Source: JAFGNV01 sp964612485 (GTDB lineage Bacteria > Chloroflexota > Anaerolineae > 4572-78 > J111). From it: a DNA stretch of 64,000 bases. The notes under the pieces were generated by a model. That model had not been told where the DNA came from. It ran no database searches and saw only the letters and a program-made list of their open reading frames with translations. Below are positions 35,970-43,553 of the stretch, piece by piece. Numbering within the stretch: position 1 is the stretch's first letter; every line of letters starts with the position of its first letter. The stretch is taken from the NCBI GenBank assembly GCA_964612485.1, contig CAZTFF010000015.1, positions 43,228 through 107,227 on the forward strand, given 5' to 3'. Position numbers and translations under genes: made by a program.

Positions 35970-36424
35970 AATGAGTTGAGCCGTCGCTATCCGGTTCAAA
36001 CCGGGTAGAGGAACTTCCCGACTCTCGCATCTCACCACAGGTGAGACCTCACCATCGGGTGAGACAAAGTCGCCTCACGAAACAGTAAGTGAGGGCGTCT
36101 CCCTTGTAAAAAGGAGATGACTACAACCGCAGCAGAGAGCAGGCCAGCCCTGAGACGATTGTCTTGGGGTGATGGGTGAAAGGGTAGGGTAAGAGCCTAC
36201 CAGCGGAATCCGGTAACGGGTACCGGCTGGGCGAGCGTGCGGCTGAGAGCAAGGTGAGTGGGCCGGGCTGATGAGGTTCGGTCTCCCCGCAGCAACAAGA
36301 GTGAGGTGGGGTAACACCCCGCAGGCTATGCGTTGCCACGAAAGTGAGACAGATGACGGCGCCGGAATCCAGCTTCGTAGAAGCCAGTTTCCGGGTAGAC
36401 AGAATCGGGGGTATCAAACTCATT
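35970..36424 (+). ncRNA. rnpB: RNase P RNA
   Basis: About 455 bases, right for a bacterial type A RNase P RNA, the catalytic part of the tRNA 5'-maturation enzyme. Recognisable parts are GAGGAACTTCCCGACTC near the 5' end, GGTAAGAGCCTACCAGCG, CGGTAACGGGTACCGGC and GACAGAATCGGGG near the 3' end. The ends pair as P1 (AATGAGTT with AACTCATT), and pairing may extend outward (TTTCCT with AGGAAA). It lies inside the tRNA cluster. Confidence 0.85.
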
Positions 36425-36444
36425 ACAAGGAAACACTTTATTGA

Positions 36445-36516
36445 TGCGGGGTGGAGCAGAGGCAGCTCGCCAGGCTCATAACCTGGAGGTCGTGGGTTCG
36501 AATCCCACCCCCGCTA
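36445..36516 (+). tRNA. tRNA-Met (CAT), probably initiator
   Basis: The anticodon loop is CTCATAA in stem CCAGG/CCTGG. Acceptor arms GCGGGG and CCCCGC pair, while the first pair (T with T) is mismatched, as is typical of initiator tRNA. GGAGCAG in the D arm also resembles fMet tRNAs. The anticodon stem has only two G-C pairs next to the loop instead of three, so the initiator call is not certain. Confidence 0.85.
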
Positions 36517-36588
36517 TCGGTGAAGAATTTAGGCAAATAAGACTTGTGGTAAATGAATTTGCTTGAATTTTTCATCAGGCTATAATAA

Positions 36589-36661
<73 letters not shown>

Positions 36662-36665
36662 TGTG

Positions 36666-36740
<75 letters not shown>

Positions 36741-36751
36741 GTGTTTTACCC

Positions 36752-36824
36752 GCCGAGGTAGCTCAGTTGGTAGAGCATTTGACTGAAAATCAAAGGGTCC
36801 CCAGTTCAAGTCTGGGCCTCGGCA
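36752..36824 (+). tRNA. tRNA-Phe (GAA)
   Basis: Acceptor arms GCCGAGG and CCTCGGC, anticodon stem TTTGA/TCAAA with loop CTGAAAA, T arm CCCAG-TTCAAGT-CTGGG. Confidence 0.95.
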
Positions 36825-36830
36825 CACTGT

Positions 36831-36901
36831 TGGGAGATCGTCTAATGGTAGGACAGCGGCCTTTGGAGCCGTATATCCAGGTTCGAATCCTGGTCTCCCA
36901 G
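36831..36901 (+). tRNA. tRNA-Gln (TTG)
   Basis: Acceptor arms TGGGAGA and TCTCCCA, anticodon loop CTTTGGA with TTG, T arm CCAGG-TTCGAAT-CCTGG. It follows tRNA-Phe by six bases. Confidence 0.94.
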
Positions 36902-36927
36902 TTGGGCTAATTAATAATTGTAAATAT

Positions 36928-37000
36928 GGGGGCGTAGTGTAGTGGTCAACATGCCGGCCTGTCAAGCCGGAGATCGCGGGTTCAAGTCCCGTCGCTCCCG
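36928..37000 (+). tRNA. tRNA-Asp (GTC), likely integration site
   Basis: Acceptor arms GGGGGCG and CGCTCCC, anticodon stem CCGGC/GCCGG with loop CTGTCAA, T arm GCGGG-TTCAAGT-CCCGT. The last 15 bases (36986-37000) and one following base recur inverted at 38665-38680. The serine recombinase gene on the other strand ends inside this tRNA, so it is the probable attachment site of the element to its right. Confidence 0.94.
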
Positions 37001-38589
37001 CACTGACACGCCCTCCCTGATAACTCGGGGAGGGCTAATTTCAATAAGACAAGGGATGCGCTGTTTGGTTGGTAGCCTGTAAGCGCGTTTCCTCGTACTA
37101 TGACTCCTGTGAGCAATGCTCGCAGGAGTTTTTTTTGTAATGTGCGATCGTTCATTTCCCAGATGGTCTGGAAATGATCTAATAAATAGCCTGATGCTAT
37201 AATAGCGTTTAACGGTGTGTCTGTCAAATTTGCCATCGACTCTCGATAGAACGAGCGCCTCCGTTCGTATTCAATCCGTTCAATATCCCCTTCCAGGTAG
37301 AGTTCCTTGGCCCGCGCCAACGATTTTTCAGCGATCAGACGCTGCGCTTGTTTTTCCTCGTCCGGCATGAGGATTGACTTCAACCGGGAACGCCAGTCAT
37401 CGGGCCAGGATAGTTGCGAGAAGTACTGGGCCACTTGTTGTTCGAGTGCATCAGCCTGGAGGGTAGCTTGATCGCATTGGCCACTTTGCTGGATACGGGA
37501 GACACACCGGTGGTAACGCTGTCCCTGCTGATTGCTGGCCGATCGCATCAATTTGCCACAACCACCGCAATAGAGTAAACCGGATAGGGGATAGATGAAA
37601 TGCCGTTGGGTTTTACCGGGCGGCACCGGCGCATTGATTCGTAGTTGGCGGGCGGCCTGTGTCTGATCGAACAGAGTTTGAGGAATAAGGGCGGGATGGC
37701 GGCCCGGATACAGGGCCACCGCATCGTTTCGTTTACGTTTTTGTTTGCTGTTGGCTTTGGTTCCGTAATAGGGGACCACGCCGGTGTAAAAGACCCTGGT
37801 CAGCATCTCGCGAGCAGTATCTTTGACGAATATGGGCGGGCCGAAACGACGAACATCGCCGGGACGACGTTTGGGGCGTAGCTGATAATCTTGGCCCTGG
37901 TAACGCACCGGTTTTTGGTTGAGGGCATCCGCAATATCGCGGTCGGTGTAAAGGCCTCCGGCGCTGAGTTTGAAGGCTCGCCGTACGCCGATGGCTTCAA
38001 GGGGATGGGCGATGAGAAATTCTCCATCGCCTCGATCGGGTTGGCCGGCATGGGGACAGTAGCCGGGGCCATTGGGGTCGGTGCAGGTAGCACAACATCC
38101 GTTGCAGTAGCCAAAGGGAATGGAGCCGTTGTAAAGCCCCTTTCGCGCCCGCTCTAATTTGCCCTTTTTCGTTTCGGCGCTGAGTTTATCGATATATATT
38201 TCGGCCAGGATTCCCAGAACGGCCAGGGTCAATTTTCCCCAGGGAGTCGTAAAATCCAGGTTCTCGGTGATGGAGACGAAGCCAACCTCCTGACGTCGCA
38301 GTTGCTCGATGGCGGTGAGCAGTCCGGTCAATGAGCGGTAGAAACGATCGATGGCGTGAACCACCACAACATCAAATTGATGATCCTGAGCATCTTGCAA
38401 GAGTTTGCGCAGGGCGGGGCGCTGGTCCAGACGTCCGGAAAGGCCGGCGTCGGTATAGATAGGACCGGGCACCCAGCCCTTGCGTTGAATAAATTCTTCG
38501 ATGGCCCGTTGTTGGGCCTTGAGGCTATGGCCGCTCTCCGCCTGTTGATCGGTCGAAACGCGGCAGTACCCCACAGCTTTGAGTCTCAT
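36982..38589 (-). CDS. Large serine recombinase, complete
   Basis: The product is 535 residues. It has an N-terminal resolvase domain with the nucleophilic serine in VGYCRVSTDQQAESGHSLKA and the catalytic arginines in VVVHAIDRFYRSLTGLL. A Recombinase domain (about 165-290) is followed by a zinc beta-ribbon with its cysteines (LLYCGGCGKLM, RYHRCVSRIQQSGQC) and a coiled-coil/C-terminal part. Such enzymes integrate and excise phages and mobile elements at att sites. The stop codon lies in the 3' end of tRNA-Asp, and the C-terminal coding also covers the terminator at 37103-37137. An inverted copy of the tRNA end lies 76 bases upstream of its start. Confidence 0.93.
   Translation of the reverse strand: MRLKAVGYCRVSTDQQAESGHSLKAQQRAIEEFIQRKGWVPGPIYTDAGLSGRLDQRPALRKLLQDAQDHQFDVVVVHAIDRFYRSLTGLLTAIEQLRRQEVGFVSITENLDFTTPWGKLTLAVLGILAEIYIDKLSAETKKGKLERARKGLYNGSIPFGYCNGCCATCTDPNGPGYCPHAGQPDRGDGEFLIAHPLEAIGVRRAFKLSAGGLYTDRDIADALNQKPVRYQGQDYQLRPKRRPGDVRRFGPPIFVKDTAREMLTRVFYTGVVPYYGTKANSKQKRKRNDAVALYPGRHPALIPQTLFDQTQAARQLRINAPVPPGKTQRHFIYPLSGLLYCGGCGKLMRSASNQQGQRYHRCVSRIQQSGQCDQATLQADALEQQVAQYFSQLSWPDDWRSRLKSILMPDEEKQAQRLIAEKSLARAKELYLEGDIERIEYERRRSFYRESMANLTDTPLNAIIASGYLLDHFQTIWEMNDRTLQKKLLRALLTGVIVRGNALTGYQPNSASLVLLKLALPELSGRACQCGSDGT
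36986..37001 (+). repeat. 16-bp tRNA-Asp end sequence, left copy of an inverted pair
   Basis: GTCCCGTCGCTCCCGC, formed by the 3' end of tRNA-Asp and one extra base, occurs in reverse orientation at 38665-38680. The two copies enclose the large serine recombinase gene. A direct-repeat partner, expected of a simple attL/attR pair, is not seen elsewhere in the window. Confidence 0.8.
37103..37137 (+). terminator. Intrinsic terminator of the tRNA cluster
   Basis: ACTCCTGTGAGC and GCTCGCAGGAGT form a 12-bp stem with a three-base loop, followed by eight T. A weaker hairpin (GCCCTCCC/GGGAGGGC, 37010-37034) precedes it. Both lie antisense within the C-terminal coding of the recombinase gene. Confidence 0.85.
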
Positions 38590-38664
38590 TGGTCAAGAAA
38601 CCTCCTCTGGTGAGCTAATAATTTGCATTTTACTCTAACCAGAGGTAAAACAGTTGTCAAACCG

Positions 38665-38680
38665 GCGGGAGCGACGGGAC
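38665..38680 (-). repeat. 16-bp tRNA-Asp end sequence, right inverted copy
   Basis: GCGGGAGCGACGGGAC is the exact reverse complement of 36986-37001. It lies in the 200-base spacer between two serine recombinase genes. Confidence 0.8.
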
Positions 38681-38695
38681 ATTGCTAAAATCGAG

Positions 38696-38742
38696 TCATC
38701 AGGCGCGCGGAAGGGGGTCAAACCATCCGGTACGCCTGATGA
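38696..38742. repeat. 10-bp perfect inverted repeat between recombinase genes
   Basis: TCATCAGGCG and CGCCTGATGA face each other across 27 bases, 16 bases beyond the inverted tRNA-end copy. It may be a recombinase site, an operator or a hairpin. The sequence 38743-38788 continues without a recognisable gene. Confidence 0.55.
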
Positions 38743-38788
38743 TCAAGTACCTTATCAATGCCAAGCGGCATATAGCCCGGATCCCGGA

Positions 38789-40522
38789 TCAGGAGTTTGA
38801 TAGCTCAAGGTCAAGGCCAACATCATCGTGGGCAACCACGCGCTGCTGCGGGTCGTTCAAACGATCCAGAAAAGTCGGATGCGCGATCAGGCGGGCGATA
38901 TCGGTCTGGTCAACATAAATGCGTTGAAAAACGCAGGCAATAATATTTTTCAATTCACCCGGGGTGGCCAGGGACCAGAGTTCGGCCCAATTATCCAGCA
39001 GTTCGTGAACCTCGTCGTTATCAAGATCGACCGGTGTGAGTAGTGTGGCTAGGCTTTCCTTTATAGTGGCTTTTTCCTGTTCGAATTTGTCGGGGGGCAG
39101 GTCGCCATCTATGTAGAGATTTTGTAGCCGGTCGAAGCGAGCGTGCAGGTCACGCCGTTTTCGCTGAACATCCAGCATTCCACCCTCCTCGGAAACCAGA
39201 TAAGCCAGGATCCGTTGGCGCCAGTCTTCCGGCAAGGTCAGCGTTTCTAATACGTCGATTACCTGCCTTTCCAGCGGTTCGGCATCCACGGTTGGTTGCG
39301 GGGAGCGCAGGGAGGCGTCGAGTTTGGAGCGGCCGATGTTGTAACTGTCGCGATATTGGCGTTGGCCGCTGCCGTTGGCGGTTCCGCGCATTTTGCTGCG
39401 TTTAGCCCAACTGTAGAGAATGCGTGAGAGGGGATAGACCCGTTTGTTGGCGTTGCTGCTGCTGTGGGGCGTATACCGTCGGCGGCGGCGAACGGCTTGA
39501 ACCCGATCATAGAGTTCGGCGCCGATGAGCGCGGGATGGTTGCCTTGATAAGTTGCCTGCGGTTTGTAGAATTTTTTCCGCTCTTCTGCAACACCTATGC
39601 CACTGCGATATTCGATCACACCGGTATAAGAGAAACGGCCTAATATGTCACGAACGATTTCATTAGTAAAGATGATGGGTGACTTGGGCTGACCTTGATC
39701 GTCAAGTTTGGGTTTACGGCGCGGCTTGTGGCGTAGGTGATAGGTGTGGCCGTTGAATTCAACCGGATGTTGGTTCAGTTTGTGAGCGATGTCGGCATAT
39801 GAAAATTCTCCGGTGGCGTACCACTCAAAAGCTAGCCGGACGGCCTGGCTTTCGAGTGGGTGCGGCACCAGCACCTTTCCGTCACCGATAGGCGCCTGAC
39901 CAAACAGCGGGCAATAATCCGGGCCGTTGGGGTCGATGCAGTTTGTGCAAAGACCCTTGCAATATCCGGTAGGGATGGAACCAAGCAAATCTCCCCTGCG
40001 CGCCCGTTCATGCAAGCTGCGGCTGGTCGACTCGCTAACCCCTTCAACATAGATTTCGGCCAGGCTGCCTAGGATATTGAGAACCAGTTTGCCCCATTTG
40101 GCGGTGAAGTCCATATTTTCTGTGAGCGAAACAAAGCCGATATTCCAATCGCGCAGATGTTTCATGGTTAACAGCAGTAAGTCTAATTTGCGATAGAATC
40201 GGCTGAGATCATAGACAATGATGTAGTCAAATTTGCCGGCGCGGGCATCAGCCAGGAGTTCTTGTAGCCCTGGACGGTCTGTCAATCGTCCGGATAGCCC
40301 TTCATCCTGGTAAATTTTTACAACCTGGTCACTAATGCGTCGGCAGTAGGCTTTTGCCTCTCGTATCTGGCTGGGAATGCTTAATTCGCTCTCATTTACT
40401 ACAGAAACGCGAGCGTAGATGGCTACCCGTTTTTTTGCCCTGTTTTTTTTGGCAAGTTCAATCTGAGAAGGATTTTTCTGGGTGGTTGAGTCAGAGTCAG
40501 CCTGCTGGCGATGGTTTAACAT
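38789..40522 (-). CDS. Large serine recombinase lacking zinc-ribbon cysteines
   Basis: The product is 577 residues. The resolvase domain is intact: serine in VAIYARVSVVNESELSIPSQ, arginines in IIVYDLSRFYRKLDLLL. The Recombinase domain keeps the family's CKGLCTNCIDPNGPDYCP cluster. Where the 36982-38589 enzyme has a CxxC zinc ribbon, this one reads YPLSRILYSWAKRSKMRGTA with no cysteines. The zinc ribbon, which helps recognise the att site, is therefore probably altered or lost. A C-terminal coiled-coil region follows. It may act with the neighbouring recombinases as a hetero-oligomer, which is inference. Confidence 0.9.
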   Translation of the reverse strand: MLNHRQQADSDSTTQKNPSQIELAKKNRAKKRVAIYARVSVVNESELSIPSQIREAKAYCRRISDQVVKIYQDEGLSGRLTDRPGLQELLADARAGKFDYIIVYDLSRFYRKLDLLLLTMKHLRDWNIGFVSLTENMDFTAKWGKLVLNILGSLAEIYVEGVSESTSRSLHERARRGDLLGSIPTGYCKGLCTNCIDPNGPDYCPLFGQAPIGDGKVLVPHPLESQAVRLAFEWYATGEFSYADIAHKLNQHPVEFNGHTYHLRHKPRRKPKLDDQGQPKSPIIFTNEIVRDILGRFSYTGVIEYRSGIGVAEERKKFYKPQATYQGNHPALIGAELYDRVQAVRRRRRYTPHSSSNANKRVYPLSRILYSWAKRSKMRGTANGSGQRQYRDSYNIGRSKLDASLRSPQPTVDAEPLERQVIDVLETLTLPEDWRQRILAYLVSEEGGMLDVQRKRRDLHARFDRLQNLYIDGDLPPDKFEQEKATIKESLATLLTPVDLDNDEVHELLDNWAELWSLATPGELKNIIACVFQRIYVDQTDIARLIAHPTFLDRLNDPQQRVVAHDDVGLDLELSNS

Positions 40523-40941
40523 AATAAAGCCTCCTGTTTTGAACTATAATTTTTGGCGACGAATAGGATGAATGGAAGAATCAAACGGCTCCATCGGGTG
40601 GTACCGTCTATCCCATCCCGTACGGAAACAAATCTCACGCGGTGGTTGGTGAGGAACTCCAGTCGTTCCCAAAAAAGTTTAAGTGTTCGAGCAAACCGGT
40701 TGAGATCGTAAACAACCAGGACATCAAACTCGCGCGCGCGAACATCCGAGTATAATTGTTGCAAGCCCGGCAGTCCCGACGTACCATGCAGTTGTCCTAC
40801 GTCCTGATATGTTGCAACAATCCCCCAGTTGCGCTGACGGCAATACTCTTGCAATTGTTGGGATTGACTGTCAAGACTCAGTGTGCTCATTTCGGTGGAT
40901 TTAGCGCACCGGATGTAAAGTGCGGCTCGTGCAGTATTCAT
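40516..40941 (-). CDS. Resolvase-domain-only protein with catalytic serine replaced
   Basis: The product is 141 residues and contains only the N-terminal resolvase fold. The motif that holds the nucleophile reads ALYIRCAKSTEMSTLSLDSQ, with Ala where RVS has Ser. Other family features remain (VLVVYDLNRFARTLKLFWER, VRFVSVRDGIDGTTRWSRLI). It is likely unable to cut DNA and could act as a regulatory or structural subunit. It overlaps the next recombinase gene by seven bases and is the first gene of the recombinase operon. Confidence 0.85.
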   Translation of the reverse strand: MNTARAALYIRCAKSTEMSTLSLDSQSQQLQEYCRQRNWGIVATYQDVGQLHGTSGLPGLQQLYSDVRAREFDVLVVYDLNRFARTLKLFWERLEFLTNHRVRFVSVRDGIDGTTRWSRLILPFILFVAKNYSSKQEALLC

Positions 40942-41015
40942 AAATAAAAATCCTTTCTTTTGAATGAATTAGACGTTGTGGCCCCGGCTCCGGGCGCGCC
41001 GGGGGCCATTAGAGA

Positions 41016-41108
41016 TTATGTTTCGGATATGTTATCGGCAGACAGTACACGCCGAATGATCAATGCCACCAGGCGGCAAAAATCATCGATTTGTTTTTCG
41101 TCGCTCAT
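41016..41108 (-). CDS. Small hypothetical protein, 30 residues
   Basis: ATG at 41108 is preceded by a strong AGGAGGT seven bases ahead. The product is MSDEKQIDDFCRLVALIIRR plus ten residues, forming one amphipathic helix. It reads toward the recombinase operon from the divergent control region. A GC-rich hairpin (GGCCCC...GGGGCC, about 40979-41007) separates it from the next gene. Its function is unknown; it could be a leader peptide or a small excision or regulatory factor. Confidence 0.45.
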   Translation of the reverse strand: MSDEKQIDDFCRLVALIIRRVLSADNISET

Positions 41109-41132
41109 TCGTACCTCCTAAATCAGAAATGA

Positions 41133-41144
41133 GCTTCGCGAAGC
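41133..41144. promoter_or_regulatory. Palindromic operator candidate
   Basis: GCTTCGCGAAGC is a perfect 12-bp palindrome between the small leftward gene and the XRE regulator gene, just before a TATAAA box (41151-41156). It is a plausible binding site for the XRE protein controlling both directions. Confidence 0.45.
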
Positions 41145-41180
41145 AAAAAATATAAAAACCCTTGCAAGGATCTAAAACCT

Positions 41181-41549
41181 ATGAAAACACGCGGTTATAA
41201 CTGGGAACGAATGTCAGAATATTTGAAAACGTTGTTGGAAAAGCGCGATGTTAGTATGCGTAAGGCCTCACTTGAGGCCGGGTTGAATCATGGCGCGATC
41301 GGGTCATTTGTTCGCGGCCGGCGTCCGCATCGCGACAGCTGTTTGATCATGGCCGAATATTTCAATGTTGATCCTCAGGATATGCTGGCAATGGCCGGGT
41401 ATGAGCCGATGCCGTTGGTGGATCGTTCATTGATAGACCCCAACGAGTTCCCGCCGGATATAAAAGAATTTTCCGCCGAATTGATGGGTTTTGAACCGGA
41501 CCGGCGGCGGGAAATTATTGGCGCCATGCGGACGTTGTTGAAAATTTAA
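41181..41549 (+). CDS. XRE-family HTH regulator
   Basis: The product is 122 residues. A Cro/C1-type helix-turn-helix fills the N-terminal half (LLEKRDVSMRKASLEAGLNH and GAIGSFVRGRRPHRDSCLIM, then AEYFNVDPQDMLAMAGY). The C-terminal half is helical (DIKEFSAELMGFEPDRRREI). It is transcribed away from the recombinase trio and is the obvious candidate regulator of the element. A terminator follows at 41611-41644. Confidence 0.88.
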   Translation: MKTRGYNWERMSEYLKTLLEKRDVSMRKASLEAGLNHGAIGSFVRGRRPHRDSCLIMAEYFNVDPQDMLAMAGYEPMPLVDRSLIDPNEFPPDIKEFSAELMGFEPDRRREIIGAMRTLLKI

Positions 41550-41610
41550 ATCTCCTCATCATAATCCCTACTGCAATATCTTTGCAGGACAGTCTAGAGA
41601 TAGATATAAT

Positions 41611-41644
41611 ACTGAATTGATAATACCAATTCGGTATTTTTTTT
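41611..41644 (+). terminator. Intrinsic terminator after the XRE gene
   Basis: ACTGAATTG pairs with CAATTCGGT, and the alternative stem AATACC/GGTATT runs into eight T. Confidence 0.75.
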
Positions 41645-41714
41645 GTCTATAGCACATGGTCAAAAACATGGGCGAAAACATGGTCAAGAGTATGGATAGA
41701 GGTAGTTTTTGGTG

Positions 41715-42848
41715 ATGAATAGTATTTCACTCCGCGATTTTTTACACGAAACACTTAAACATGGCGATTTGCATAGTCCAGAAATTTCTGATTTTGAGCG
41801 ATCGCGATATGGGATTTTAGGAGAGCGGGATAGTGTGGTACTTGACTATATTACAGATCAAGCGCGCAAGATATGTGTGCGGCAAAATCGGAGTACAAAT
41901 GAATGGTTTGGGATAACTGTTAAGGGATTACTAGCTGCTTTGCTACGGCAGTATGTGTTAGACCAAAAACATTGGCCGGATAATCAACGGATTTCCTGTC
42001 GGACAGCAGCTTTATTTGTATTGATTCAATATCTTTCAGTCTTAGATAGAAATGAACATCGTCAGTTGGTTATAAACCAGCTGACGGATGTAACTTTTCT
42101 GTGCAAACAATACGGAATGAGCGAGAGTGAGGCGCAATTGATCAGCGAAAATATACGAATTGACGATAAATGGCATTCAATTATGCTTAATTTAGGTGTT
42201 GATTTGCTGACTGAGGCCGTTAAGCAAGCCGCAGAACGTGATCAATCTTACGATCCACAGGTCACACCGGAGCAGTATTCACGGAGAGCATCACGATCAG
42301 AGGCTGAGCGGGCTACTGTTCAGGATAGTCACGTTGTGTATATCCAGAATTACCATGTGACTCATTCCCATATCTATCCCGAATTACGGCAACCATCACC
42401 CCTGACGTATGCAGATATTGAATGGCAGATACAACGAGAAATGGAGCAGTACCATGTTCTTCGTTTGGCTGAATCTTTGCAAACTCAAGATACTGAAGTA
42501 TCGTCGGATCAGATGGTGGTGCAGGAGACGTACATGAGTAAATCTCAGAAATTGTTGAGAGCAATCACTGTTATCTTACAAGATATCCAAAATTTGGGGT
42601 TCTTTGCATTGGGGTTATTGACGCTTCCATGGCATATTGGATTGTTCGTAAGGAATTTACTCAGAGATAAAATGCGTACACAGAAATATGAGGGATGGGG
42701 ATTTGACGTGATATTTGGATTTGGTTATATAATTCTCTCGGTCTTCAGCTTATATACAGGAGCCAGTATCAGATTTATATTAATGATGTTCGTGTCACTT
42801 TATCTTACAGAAATGTATTTTAAACGTGTATATGACTTAATACGGTAA
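41715..42848 (+). CDS. Hypothetical membrane-anchored protein
   Basis: The product is 377 residues from the ATG at 41715, with AGAGGTAG about nine bases ahead. The first 270 residues are soluble and mostly helical (RKICVRQNRSTNEWFGITVK, LNLGVDLLTEAVKQAAERDQ). The last 90 carry two hydrophobic segments (FFALGLLTLPWHIGLFV, GFGYIILSVFSLYTGASIRF). I do not recognise the family. The gene is clearly richer in A+T than its surroundings, which fits foreign origin within the integrated element. Its 3' end overlaps the convergent gene at 42837. Confidence 0.65.
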   Translation: MNSISLRDFLHETLKHGDLHSPEISDFERSRYGILGERDSVVLDYITDQARKICVRQNRSTNEWFGITVKGLLAALLRQYVLDQKHWPDNQRISCRTAALFVLIQYLSVLDRNEHRQLVINQLTDVTFLCKQYGMSESEAQLISENIRIDDKWHSIMLNLGVDLLTEAVKQAAERDQSYDPQVTPEQYSRRASRSEAERATVQDSHVVYIQNYHVTHSHIYPELRQPSPLTYADIEWQIQREMEQYHVLRLAESLQTQDTEVSSDQMVVQETYMSKSQKLLRAITVILQDIQNLGFFALGLLTLPWHIGLFVRNLLRDKMRTQKYEGWGFDVIFGFGYIILSVFSLYTGASIRFILMMFVSLYLTEMYFKRVYDLIR

Positions 42849-43328
42849 GAGTGGAACCCGGTAATCAAACATCTGATTCGGCGTTGTGTGCGGGTGTTTG
42901 ATGAGCCAATAGATCGGATCAAAGACCACGTTGTCGCAATTCAAAAATTCCTCGATGAGACCCAAGCGTATCCAACAGATTTTTTCCGCCTGGAGAATAG
43001 CTTTGCTGACAACTTTCAGGCGCGGCCTGTCCTGTACCAGGACGACGATGTTGGGAAAAGAAGCGGTCACATCAAGTTCCGGCACCAGGGGCCATTGATC
43101 CTCTTCTAACGTTTTGTAGGCCTGCAATTTTTGGGGCCACTCAATGTCTCCCCGGTCAATCTCAAAGAAATAAGCCAGGCTGCCCCTTGTTGCCGCAAAC
43201 AGTCCGACCGGTGGAGAAAGATCCGGTTCGAAATATTTGGCGACATTTTTCAGGCGGCCTTTCCAGCGGTAGCCGTCTCTGCCTTTGGCCCGGGCCGCTT
43301 CAAGCAGGCGGGTGCGAACGGTGGTCAC
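42837..43328 (-). CDS. Hypothetical protein, possibly the severed C-terminus of the upstream gene
   Basis: From the GTG at 43328 there are 163 codons (VTTVRTRLLEAARAKGRDGY, SLAYFFEIDRGDIEWPQ, PNIVVLVQDRPRLKVVSK). The open frame extends 75 codons further upstream through a Pro/Ala/Gln-rich linker to a TAA at 43554-43556. This is the very stop of the replication-relaxation-like gene, in the same frame. There is no good ribosome site before the GTG. Either this is a separately translated domain, or the two reading frames were one protein of about 600 residues split by the stop. Confidence 0.6.
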   Translation of the reverse strand: MTTVRTRLLEAARAKGRDGYRWKGRLKNVAKYFEPDLSPPVGLFAATRGSLAYFFEIDRGDIEWPQKLQAYKTLEEDQWPLVPELDVTASFPNIVVLVQDRPRLKVVSKAILQAEKICWIRLGLIEEFLNCDNVVFDPIYWLIKHPHTTPNQMFDYRVPLLPY

Positions 43329-43553
43329 CAGCGGGTCTTCACGTTTGACAAAATTTTTCAGCGTAGACCAGACGCCGGCTGAAGTGGCGTCTGGATGGGG
43401 CGCGGCGGAAGTGGGTGTGGGCGCTTTCTTTTTTTGCTGGCAGGGAGCAGGGGATGCCGCTTTGGCCGGGGGTGTGGCAGCGGCGGTCTGGCGCTGTGAG
43501 GGCGGTTGTTGGGGCCGGGGCGGCGCGGCGGAAGCCGGGGTGAGGGTGGGTGA

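Noticed and set aside
36581..36586. TATAAT just before tRNA-Trp as a promoter
   Set aside because: It is three bases from the mature 5' end, leaving no room for a normal transcription start.
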